From positions 496,001 to 560,000 of the forward strand of contig NZ_JAKMCP010000003.1 in assembly GCF_022662105.1 (NCBI RefSeq): DNA of 64,000 nt. Reading direction: 5' to 3'. Every line of letters starts with the position of its first letter. The stretch's first letter is position 1. A program made the position numbers and the translations under genes. Below, in pieces: positions 27,124 to 35,668 of the stretch. The stretch is from Aestuariivivens sediminis (GTDB taxonomy: Bacteria > Bacteroidota > Bacteroidia > Flavobacteriales > Flavobacteriaceae). A model generated the notes under the pieces. That model was given only the letters and a program-made list of their open reading frames with translations, did no database searches and was not told where the DNA came from.

Positions 27124-28926
27124 ATGTTCAGAAGATTTAACATCCTAGCCTTTTTGCTTTGCACCTCTTTCCAATTTGTAGTGGCCCAGCAAACCCATCT
27201 CATTAAAATTCATTCGCATAACGACTACCATCAAACCGTTCCATTTTGGAATGCTTATTCTAATGGATTACACTCCATTGAAGTTGACATTTATCTAAAG
27301 AATGACACCCTTTATGCAACACACGGAGTATCTGAGATCATACCAGGCCGTACTATTGAAACCCTGTATTTACAACCCTTAAAGCGGGCATTGACATTGC
27401 AATTGGGAGAACATAAGCATTTACAACTGTTAATAGATATAAAATCTGAGGCTTATGCTACGTTAAATAAATTAATTGCGATTTTAGATACCTATCCCAC
27501 ACTTATAAATAATCCCAAAGTATCTTTTGTAATTTCAGGGAATGAGCCAAAATTAAAAGACTTCACAAGTTACCCAGATTATATACAGTTTGACTATCAA
27601 AGCTTAAACGATATCAATGATAAAGCCATTTGGGATAAAATTGCATTGATTAGTCTAAGTTTTAAAACGTTTTCTGCTTGGAATGGATATGGCCGGTTGA
27701 CTGCTCCAGATTACATAAAGGTTAAAACTGCTATTGACAAAGCGCACAGTTATAACAAACCTTTTAGGTACTGGGCTACACCAGACTCTAAAACGGCCTG
27801 GAAGGCCCTAAGCGATTTAGGGGTTGATTTTATAAATACCGATAACCCATATGGAGCCTCGGCCTACTTAAACACCTTAAGCCAGCGCGTTTATTATAAT
27901 AAAACATCCTCGAAGGTGTATACTCCAACTTATAAAAGTGATAAAACTGAAACCCCTATAAAACAAGTTATATTGCTTATTGGGGATGGCAATGGATTAA
28001 CTCAGATCTCTTCTTCTGTACTCGCCAATGGAGGTCAGCTCACTTTAACGCAGCTTAAGAGCATTGGTTTTTTAAAAACGCAATCGGCCGATGATTTTAC
28101 CACAGATTCCGCTGCTGCGGGGACGGCGCTGGCTACCGGTTCTAAAACGTATAACCGTGCCATCGGGATAGATGTCAATGGACTTCCTATAGCAAACATT
28201 ACCGAGGTACTATCTGAAAAGGGGGTTCTTTCGGGCTGTATTACCACGGATAAGATTACCGGGGCCACTCCGGCATCATTTTATGGACACCAGAAAGATC
28301 GTGATCATATTAAAGAAATTGCAAATGATCTGTTAACCAGTAAACTGTCTTTATTTATTGGTGGTGGAGCCAATATTTTTAAAATCAATTGGGACAGCTA
28401 CGGGTTTAGCATCATAAAACAACCGGATGACATATCACGTAGTACAGCTGACAAAATCGGCTACTTTATGGCTGAGGATGATGTACCAAGTATACTTGAA
28501 GGACGCGGGAATTTATTGGCTGATGCCACCAGAAATGGTTTGACTTTTCTCCATGCAAAAAATACACCTTTCTTTTTAATGGTCGAAGCCGCAAAAATTG
28601 ACAGTTATGGACACGATAACAACGTATCAGGTATTGTTTCAGAAGGAATTGATTTTGATAAAGCCATTACCGAGGCCATAAAATTTGCTGACCAAACGGG
28701 GGATACACTTGTAATTGTTACGGCAGACCATGAAACCTCAGGGTATAGTATTCCGCAGGGAAATCTTAAAAACAAAATGATCGAAGGCTCATTTACGACT
28801 CATGACCATACAGGAACTATGGTTCCGATATTTGCATATGGCCCCTATTCGCATGAATTTACCGGAGTTTATGAAAACAATGAAGTGTTTCACAAAATAC
28901 TTAAAGTATTGGATTTACATCCATAA
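27124..28926 (+). CDS. Secreted PI-PLC/GDPD-like phosphodiesterase fused to alkaline phosphatase
   Basis: This exported protein of about 600 residues has two catalytic parts. Residues about 20-270 form a TIM barrel of the PI-PLC/GDPD superfamily (the AIM6-like branch) with HSHNDYHQ, the acidic pair IEVDIY, THG and a late FINTDNP. Residues about 280-600 form a PhoA-type alkaline phosphatase with the metal site LLIGDGNGL, the nucleophile serine in TTDSAAAGTA, and the later TADHETSGYS and THDHTG sites. I infer diester cleavage followed by removal of the phosphate. The frame opens at 26998, but the ATG at 27124 gives a standard signal peptide (FNILAFLLCTSFQFVVAQ) and keeps the operator upstream of the gene. 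It is divergent from susCD in the same regulatory region. Confidence 0.85.
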   Translation: MFRRFNILAFLLCTSFQFVVAQQTHLIKIHSHNDYHQTVPFWNAYSNGLHSIEVDIYLKNDTLYATHGVSEIIPGRTIETLYLQPLKRALTLQLGEHKHLQLLIDIKSEAYATLNKLIAILDTYPTLINNPKVSFVISGNEPKLKDFTSYPDYIQFDYQSLNDINDKAIWDKIALISLSFKTFSAWNGYGRLTAPDYIKVKTAIDKAHSYNKPFRYWATPDSKTAWKALSDLGVDFINTDNPYGASAYLNTLSQRVYYNKTSSKVYTPTYKSDKTETPIKQVILLIGDGNGLTQISSSVLANGGQLTLTQLKSIGFLKTQSADDFTTDSAAAGTALATGSKTYNRAIGIDVNGLPIANITEVLSEKGVLSGCITTDKITGATPASFYGHQKDRDHIKEIANDLLTSKLSLFIGGGANIFKINWDSYGFSIIKQPDDISRSTADKIGYFMAEDDVPSILEGRGNLLADATRNGLTFLHAKNTPFFLMVEAAKIDSYGHDNNVSGIVSEGIDFDKAITEAIKFADQTGDTLVIVTADHETSGYSIPQGNLKNKMIEGSFTTHDHTGTMVPIFAYGPYSHEFTGVYENNEVFHKILKVLDLHP

Positions 28927-28966
28927 TATTTAGCTTAATCAACATTCGGTGTTCCTAATACCCGAA

Positions 28967-30406
28967 TTATATGGATTGCAACAATTGGGGCTTTTCTTTG
29001 TGTAATTTTAGAATCAACTCACCAAATAAGGTATTGGCCCAAGCGAACCAATCCCTGGAATATTTAGAGGCGTCATCTTTATGAAAGGTTTCATGCATAA
29101 AGCCCGAACCGTTATGGGTACGCATTAGCTGACGGATGCACCAGACAATTTCTTTATCGTCTGTTGATGTCATGGCCCGTAAAATAATACCCATAGGCCA
29201 GATGGTATCCATTCCCGCATGTGGTCCACCCTGTCCTTCCCCTGCTTTTCCTTTGAAATAATACGGGTTATCCTGACTTAAAAGATAACGTCTGGTATTA
29301 TTGTAAACCTCTGTATTATAATACGCTCCATGTATTAAATATTTCATTGCGATCAACGAAGGAATGTTAGGATCGTCAATGAAAACCTTATTACCAAACC
29401 CATCGACCTCGTAAGCATATATTTTACCATAATCCAAATGTTCCGATATGGCAAACCTATTGATAGCCCGCAAGACTTCACTCGAAAAGTTAGCACAACG
29501 TTTTGAAAACTCACTGTCTCCAACAACCTCTTTGTAAATTTCACTAAGCTGGGCCAAGGCCTCAACAGCAAACAAATTTGAAGGGATTAAAAACGGGAAC
29601 AGGGTGCCATCGTCCGACGGACGAAATGAGGAGGCTATTAACCCCACTGCCTTAACAGGTCGCCCTTTACCATAAAATGGGGCCGTAACGGTGCTATTAC
29701 TTGATACACGCTCAAAATAGTATGGCGTACCACCGTTTTTACGTTGTTCGGTTTCCAAGGTTTGTACGGCCAGTCGCATGGCTTGGTCCCACTGACTATC
29801 AAACACCGAAATATCTCCTGTTTCTTTGTAATACCCGTGAGCCAATCTTATGGCGTAGCAAAGGGAATCTATTTCCCATTTACGCTCGTGAACACCGGGT
29901 TTTTGTTTGGGCCTGTCATCTTTCCACTCGGAAACCCTTGTGAGGTCTTTAAAAAATGCATTGGCATAGGGATCCAATAAAATGCATTGGGTTTGCCGAT
30001 TGATCAATCCTTTAAACAAATCTTTCAATTTATTATCGGTATTAACAAATGGAAGGTACGGCCAAATTTGGGCCGTAGAATCTCTTAGCCACATGGCATC
30101 TATATCTCCCGTAATAATGAAAGCATCGGGTTTACCATCTATAATTTCAAAATCCACGGTAGTATCTAAAGTATTTGGAAAACAGTTTTCGAACAGCCAG
30201 GATAATTCGGGATTTGAAATGCCTTGCTTTACTTTTATGATAATATCCTCAATGGCTTTGCTGGTAAATGTTCTTTGGGAAGGCAGTGGCCGGTTCGATT
30301 TAAAATCCTGAGGTTTTAGCGCAAATCCTCTTAAGGAGTTACCCATAATGGTAACTCCCGTCGTTGCTAAAATACTGTCTTGAACAAACTTTCGTCTTGA
30401 TATCAT
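28967..30406 (-). CDS. GH125 exo-alpha-1,6-mannosidase
   Basis: This exported glycosidase of 479 residues is of family GH125, which removes terminal alpha-1,6-linked mannose by inversion. The family pattern GDIDAMWLRDSTAQIWPYL lies near residue 105, and WEIDSLCYAIRLAHGYY, HAGMDTIWPMG and GSGFMHETFHKDD follow. The N-terminus SRRKFVQDSILATTG is a twin-arginine signal, so export may go through Tat. It is the last gene of the long mannosidase cluster (45827 to 28967), 91 bases after the GH92 lipoprotein gene, and is convergent with the phosphatase fusion. Its role would be trimming an alpha-1,6-mannose backbone or branch after GH92 enzymes remove the other mannoses. Confidence 0.93.
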   Translation of the reverse strand: MISRRKFVQDSILATTGVTIMGNSLRGFALKPQDFKSNRPLPSQRTFTSKAIEDIIIKVKQGISNPELSWLFENCFPNTLDTTVDFEIIDGKPDAFIITGDIDAMWLRDSTAQIWPYLPFVNTDNKLKDLFKGLINRQTQCILLDPYANAFFKDLTRVSEWKDDRPKQKPGVHERKWEIDSLCYAIRLAHGYYKETGDISVFDSQWDQAMRLAVQTLETEQRKNGGTPYYFERVSSNSTVTAPFYGKGRPVKAVGLIASSFRPSDDGTLFPFLIPSNLFAVEALAQLSEIYKEVVGDSEFSKRCANFSSEVLRAINRFAISEHLDYGKIYAYEVDGFGNKVFIDDPNIPSLIAMKYLIHGAYYNTEVYNNTRRYLLSQDNPYYFKGKAGEGQGGPHAGMDTIWPMGIILRAMTSTDDKEIVWCIRQLMRTHNGSGFMHETFHKDDASKYSRDWFAWANTLFGELILKLHKEKPQLLQSI

Positions 30407-30497
30407 ATGTTATATTTTTTTCCTTTCCAAATTAAACTCTTCTAAAAACATCCTGTTACATTTCTTATCCCTCGTTATAAGATGGCTCCAGGATAGC

Positions 30498-32795
30498 TTA
30501 TTCGCTTCCAGGGTATATTGGCTTTGCCGATGGTGGCACATCTTCTGGAGCAGTGCCCCAGGTTTTATTGGCCTTAGCTCCCATTTCAAGTTCTAAAACA
30601 CCACCATCTCTTAGGGCCTCATGGGAGAACCAGGGTTTATCCCAGACCTTCCCATTCAATTTTGCTGATTGAATATATTTATTCCCCGTATTATTATTCT
30701 TTGCAATAATTTTAAATGATTTTCCATTTGATAATTGTAACGTTACACTTTTAAAAGTAGGACTCCCAATATTATAAACGGGCATTCCCGGTGTTACAGG
30801 ATAAAACCCCATTTGTGAAAACACAACAAAAGCAGACATGCCACCACCATCTTCATCACCAGGAACGCCCATGACATCATTTCTAAACCAGGTTTTTAGT
30901 AATTTTTGGATACGTTTCTGAGTTTTCCATGGTTGCCCGGCATAATTGTATAAATAAGGAATATGTAATGAAGGTTCGTTGGCCATGGAAAATTGACCTA
31001 CATTACCTGTATGATCGGGAAGCTTTGCATAAAAACTGTATTTCGACATCCCGAGCGGCTCCGCAAATGTTTGATTCAGATTATGAATAAAATTTTCCCT
31101 GCCTCCCATAAGCGCTATGAGGTCTGCTACATGGTGTGGCACATCCCATCGGTACACCCAACCATTATTTTCACCATAAAACTTCCTGGCCCCCATACCA
31201 CCGTCAAATACATAATCAAAAGGTTCTATAAATTTCCCATCCTTATCTTTAGGATGAAAAAAGTCGGTTTTCGGGTTAAACACGTTTCTGTAATTGTATG
31301 ATTGTTTTAAAAAATGATGGTATGCTTCATCTAACCCCAATTCCAGGGCTAATTGCGATAAACACCATTCGTCATATGATGTTCCCAAAGTAACGGCTAT
31401 AGGTTGTCTGCTTTCAAAAGGATGCACCTCCGGAATGGTTTCAACCTCTCCTTCATAGAGGGCGGGTATATAGCCATGCTCCTTGTAAAAATCGTCTAAC
31501 TCTCCGGCAGGTTTACCCGACCAAGGCGCTAAGGTTTTTTGAGTAATGGCATTTTTTCCGGCCTGATATCCTTTCTTTAAATCGAAATTCCTTAAGCCTT
31601 TGCGATACCCATCAATCAATGCGGCCACCCCATGGTTGGAATTCATACGTCTGCTATCACCAGTAATTTCGGGAAAGGTGGGTAACCAAAAATGTTCCAT
31701 TTGCTCAGACATCAAAATAAAAGAATTCAATATATCCTCTTCCTTCCCAGGATCGAGCAGTACCCTTAAGGGATGATGTGCCCGGTAAGAATCCCAAATC
31801 CAGTCATCGGTATAAAAATCTCTCCCGTTATCATTATGTACCTGGCCGTCAAAAGCGCTATAATATTTTCCATCTTCAGAAATATTAACGGGTCGCTCAT
31901 AACAACGATACAACGAGGTATAAAACACCGTTTTGTCATCCTCAGAACCACCTTCAACTTTAAGTTTTCCAAGGGCCTGATTCCAAATTTCCTTACCCTT
32001 GTTTTTGATTTCCAAAATGGTTTTGCCACTAACTTCCCGAAGCATGTTATTTTTAGCCTGATCCTCACTTATAAAGGAAACCCCATAATCAATATCCAAA
32101 GCAAAGTTAACACGATTATTATGAAACGTTAAAATAATAGCGGCCTGATTCCCTTCTGTAAAGGTGCCTTGAATCTGGATGCCTTCTTTTAAAATGGAAA
32201 CCTTATCCGGTGCAACCAGAGGTTTTAAATAAACATATACCTTGGTGTTGTTCTCAATGAACTGATAGCCTGAAACAGCAGTTCCATCCCATGACAATGC
32301 CCCTCTTTTTGAATGTAACATTAAAAAAGCATCTTCAGAAGCTTCAAAGGTTAATTTGTATTTTGCAGATTGATGGGATACGGCATAGTCGACCAGTATG
32401 CGATCGTCATCCAAATAGACCTGATAAGAGGAAGGCGTAATCTTTTCATTATCATAACTATAATACCTAACCGGTTCTAAAGGGTTTGTTAATGTATTAA
32501 ACGGACTCATATTAAAGGCTGAACTTCCACGATGGCTCGTTGTAATTAAAGGTAAACCATGTATTAAATCCTGGGTATAATCAGCACGTTCGGGATATAC
32601 TCTCAACATACTGTTCGGTAAATGTATTGTTGGGAATGTAGGTACCAACAAATGACTAATATTTCCCATATAAGGGTTAACATAGTCTACCACATCTTTT
32701 TGAACAATTGCTCCATTGTCATTGACACAGGAACAGATTAGTATCATAAAAAAAAGAGAGAGACAACGCTTCAAATTATTAAAAAATACGATCAT
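30498..32795 (-). CDS. GH92 alpha-mannosidase, lipoprotein, divergent catalytic motif
   Basis: This calcium-dependent alpha-mannosidase of 765 residues is anchored as a lipoprotein (signal ending LICSC), unlike the other three GH92 copies here. GH92 marks are DYVNPYMGN near the start, DDWIWDSYRAHHPL mid-sequence, NEPSLHIPYLYNYAGQPWKTQ (about residue 600) and, near residue 645, PGDEDGGGMSAF. The last differs from the usual GNDD-x-G-x-MSAW: the Asn-Asp pair is replaced by Asp-Glu. That region holds the catalytic base in characterised family members, so linkage or leaving-group specificity may differ. A 206-base gap separates it from the acyltransferase gene upstream, so an internal promoter is possible. 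Confidence 0.92.
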   Translation of the reverse strand: MIVFFNNLKRCLSLFFMILICSCVNDNGAIVQKDVVDYVNPYMGNISHLLVPTFPTIHLPNSMLRVYPERADYTQDLIHGLPLITTSHRGSSAFNMSPFNTLTNPLEPVRYYSYDNEKITPSSYQVYLDDDRILVDYAVSHQSAKYKLTFEASEDAFLMLHSKRGALSWDGTAVSGYQFIENNTKVYVYLKPLVAPDKVSILKEGIQIQGTFTEGNQAAIILTFHNNRVNFALDIDYGVSFISEDQAKNNMLREVSGKTILEIKNKGKEIWNQALGKLKVEGGSEDDKTVFYTSLYRCYERPVNISEDGKYYSAFDGQVHNDNGRDFYTDDWIWDSYRAHHPLRVLLDPGKEEDILNSFILMSEQMEHFWLPTFPEITGDSRRMNSNHGVAALIDGYRKGLRNFDLKKGYQAGKNAITQKTLAPWSGKPAGELDDFYKEHGYIPALYEGEVETIPEVHPFESRQPIAVTLGTSYDEWCLSQLALELGLDEAYHHFLKQSYNYRNVFNPKTDFFHPKDKDGKFIEPFDYVFDGGMGARKFYGENNGWVYRWDVPHHVADLIALMGGRENFIHNLNQTFAEPLGMSKYSFYAKLPDHTGNVGQFSMANEPSLHIPYLYNYAGQPWKTQKRIQKLLKTWFRNDVMGVPGDEDGGGMSAFVVFSQMGFYPVTPGMPVYNIGSPTFKSVTLQLSNGKSFKIIAKNNNTGNKYIQSAKLNGKVWDKPWFSHEALRDGGVLELEMGAKANKTWGTAPEDVPPSAKPIYPGSE

Positions 32796-33001
32796 AATTG
32801 GTGTTTGCTTTTAACGGATAATTGAAATTTAAATACCTCTTAGTCTGAGCTCAAAGTCCTTTACTTTTTTAAGATTCATCTACTATTTTATGGGCGGAAA
32901 ATACATCCTTTAAAGCAGCATAACCAAATATTACTTTCCGTATGTCACCTTTGTGAAAACCCATGAAAAATTGACCCCAAACAAAGAGTCTATAAATTTA
33001 A

Positions 33002-34132
33002 TTAAATCTTTATATAGATTCGCCTTTTATCTAACCACCATCCAACACCCCAACACAACATAGTAAAAGCGATAGCCGTAACCAAAGACCCAAAACTTCC
33101 GGGAAATATGGCTTGAAAAATCCTTTCACTGACCCATTCGAACGCATCAAGTCCCGAACCCGTGGGTATAGTGCGTAAAGTGATGAAAAAAAGTTCGGAA
33201 AATAAATAGATAAACAATGGGTTCTTACCAACAATATTAAAGACTTCAGCACCAGACGTACGCTTTTTAATCTCTATTAAATAAATTAAAACGGCTATTA
33301 TTAGCAGATCAATTCCCACAGTATATAGCACGAATGAACTGGTCCATAATTTTTTTCCAATAGGAAAAATTAAATCCCACCAAAGGGCCAGAGCAGCAAG
33401 TACAAATCCTGCCATACATAGTTTTGCAATACCTTCATAGGATTTTCCTGCTCTTTGAATATATTTTCCCGCCAGTATTCCGGCTAAAACATTTACAACA
33501 GCGGGTAAAGTACTTAATATCCCTTCAGGATCAAATGGTATTTTATCGCCTTTATAAATATGGCCCTCACCTAAAATAAAAAAATCTAAACGCGTCCCGG
33601 CATTTATTGCCATATCAAGTTCTCCGCCGGGCGCACCAAATACATATAAGAGGGCCCAATATGCCAATAAAATAACAGCAGCTGTAATTAAGGTACCACG
33701 TTGTTTTACATAATAAAAAATAACGGCACTTATAAAGTAACAAATGGCTATACGTTGCAGAACTCCCATTACACGTGTTTCTGAAAATGGTTTTAACTCC
33801 AAAGTTCCATCAATTCCTTGTTGAAAAAAGGGATACCAATACATCAAATAACCCAATAAAAATATGATAACCGTGCGCTTTATCACTTTTTTCCAAAATG
33901 CCTTAGGGCCGGCCTCCTTTAACTTAGTCATGGAAAAACTCATGGCATTTCCCATTACAAAAAGAAAGGTTGGAAAAACCAGATCTGCCAATGTAAATCC
34001 AAACCAATCGGCATGCACCAAATACGGATAAAGATCGGCCCCGGTGCCGGGCGAATTGACCACGATCATTAAACAAATGGTCATTCCCCGAAATACATCA
34101 AGGGATAAAAACCGATTACTCTTTATATTCAT
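33002..34132 (-). CDS. Heparan-alpha-glucosaminide N-acetyltransferase-like membrane protein
   Basis: This integral membrane protein of 376 residues has about 10-11 hydrophobic segments and belongs to the DUF5009/NagX group related to lysosomal HGSNAT. It has the family start FLSLDVFRGMTICLMIVVNSPG, the HADWFGFTLADLVFPTFLFVMGNAM block and the late IVGKNPLFIYLFSELFF. HGSNAT carries acetyl groups from acetyl-CoA across the membrane onto the free amine of terminal alpha-glucosamine. Bacterial members occur in glycan loci, but their substrates are largely undefined. It lies 12 bases after the GH28-like gene at 34145, inside the mannosidase cluster. A role in acetylating a free hexosamine before hydrolysis is inference. 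Confidence 0.8.
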   Translation of the reverse strand: MNIKSNRFLSLDVFRGMTICLMIVVNSPGTGADLYPYLVHADWFGFTLADLVFPTFLFVMGNAMSFSMTKLKEAGPKAFWKKVIKRTVIIFLLGYLMYWYPFFQQGIDGTLELKPFSETRVMGVLQRIAICYFISAVIFYYVKQRGTLITAAVILLAYWALLYVFGAPGGELDMAINAGTRLDFFILGEGHIYKGDKIPFDPEGILSTLPAVVNVLAGILAGKYIQRAGKSYEGIAKLCMAGFVLAALALWWDLIFPIGKKLWTSSFVLYTVGIDLLIIAVLIYLIEIKKRTSGAEVFNIVGKNPLFIYLFSELFFITLRTIPTGSGLDAFEWVSERIFQAIFPGSFGSLVTAIAFTMLCWGVGWWLDKRRIYIKI

Positions 34133-34144
34133 AATCTTTTAATT

Positions 34145-35632
34145 TTAGTTGACATCGATGTTAATAACAGTTGCATCCTTTACGATTATTTGATCATCCT
34201 TGCTTTCAGGTATGGTTACATTTTTAAGTGTAATGTCATGGGCCTGATCAAAAACAAATGCAGGACGATAGTCATCGTTTTCTATGGTCACTTTTACATT
34301 ATTAAATTCAATTCCCCTGGCATGCCTTACATAGAACCCCCAGGCCGGTAATTCTCCAAACATGGAAAACTCGGGATAATCCTTTATGTTTTCCGGTACT
34401 TTAGACAAACTGTCTGTAGGAATGTAGGCCACTTCCCTGGAAGCCCTTCCCGGGTAGGCTATTTCTATATTTTCAAGCACCACATTCTCCACTATATGTC
34501 CCGGAATTCCAACAATGGAGGATGGAAATGTGTTATGGGGAACCCTTACCTCAGGGCCATTCATTTCGTAATTTTTATCCGGACGCCCAAAAGGCACCTG
34601 AACTTTTACATTTTTAATATTTATGTTTCTCACACTTCCAGGCTTATCACCACTTCTATGCCCCAATCGAATAAAAATGGCATTCCCCGTATTGGAGGCA
34701 TTGATATTAGAAACATTTATATTTTCAACTGTACCGCCATCAACAGATTCGATAGCGATAGCCGATCTAAAAGTATCATAAACTTCAATATCCTTTATAG
34801 TAACATTTTTAAACCCTCCTCTGGAAGCTGTTCCGAATTTTATGGCACTGGCACTGGACCGTACTTTGCAATTGGCCACATAGATATTCTCACACATTAG
34901 ATTATTGGTACTTGATTTCAGGCAGATGCCATCATCGGCAGTGTCAACAATACAATTGGTTACCCTTGCATTAACGCAATCTGTTAGATCGATACCATCA
35001 TTGTTTAAGAATGTCGTACTTTTTACTTTTACACGATCTACCACAATATTCGAGCTGTTCCTGTAATCTTGAATCCAGCAAAGACCATTCTTAAACGTTA
35101 CATCCTTAACTTGCACGGAATCACAATTATAAATGTAAAGTATTTTAGGTCGGTTACCCTCTTCCGGTCGTTTTTGGTGCCAGGGGTTATAGGTCTGGTA
35201 TTCCAAATCTTCCAGTGTTCCCTCGTTTAACATTTTATAAATATCCTTTATCAATTTATGGCCGTTTCCATCGATGACACCATCCCCTGTGATGGCTATA
35301 TTGTGTTGACCATTAGCCACAATTAAAGGTGAGGCCTTATGACTGGGCCCGTAATCCATTCTTTTATCACTTCCCAACAAAACGGCGCCCTCCTCCAGAT
35401 GCAATTCCATATTCGATTTCAATTGAATTACACCAGTCAGGAATTGACCATTTGGAACAATTACCTTTCCCCCTCCATTTCGAGAAATCTGGTCAATGGC
35501 TTTTTGAATTACCTCCGTATTATCTGTTTGCCCATCCCCTTTTGCACCAAAATTTAAAATGTTTATCTCAGCCTGATTACCACAGGCCACAATTTGAAGA
35601 AAAAGCAGACTAAAAACGAGTCTTTTATACAT
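34145..35632 (-). CDS. GH28-like right-handed beta-helix lipoprotein (copy A)
   Basis: This is a predicted lipoprotein of about 495 residues (signal ending LFLQIVAC) with the pectate-lyase-type N-terminus ILNFGAKGDGQTDNTEVIQKAI and a long parallel beta-helix. It has FLNNDGIDLTDC, TADDGICLKS and AIKFGTAS, which sit where polygalacturonases carry their catalytic Asp residues. The classical GH28 R-I-K triad is not seen, so the reaction is uncertain. The ATG at 35632 was chosen over 35647 because it gives a compact lipoprotein signal. It is a paralogue of 37991-39544 and lies between GH92 genes, so it probably cleaves or modifies a non-mannose part of the same substrate. Confidence 0.8.
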   Translation of the reverse strand: MYKRLVFSLLFLQIVACGNQAEINILNFGAKGDGQTDNTEVIQKAIDQISRNGGGKVIVPNGQFLTGVIQLKSNMELHLEEGAVLLGSDKRMDYGPSHKASPLIVANGQHNIAITGDGVIDGNGHKLIKDIYKMLNEGTLEDLEYQTYNPWHQKRPEEGNRPKILYIYNCDSVQVKDVTFKNGLCWIQDYRNSSNIVVDRVKVKSTTFLNNDGIDLTDCVNARVTNCIVDTADDGICLKSSTNNLMCENIYVANCKVRSSASAIKFGTASRGGFKNVTIKDIEVYDTFRSAIAIESVDGGTVENINVSNINASNTGNAIFIRLGHRSGDKPGSVRNINIKNVKVQVPFGRPDKNYEMNGPEVRVPHNTFPSSIVGIPGHIVENVVLENIEIAYPGRASREVAYIPTDSLSKVPENIKDYPEFSMFGELPAWGFYVRHARGIEFNNVKVTIENDDYRPAFVFDQAHDITLKNVTIPESKDDQIIVKDATVINIDVN

Positions 35633-35668
35633 AGTCTTTATTAACATATCTATCGGTTTTTGCTAAAT

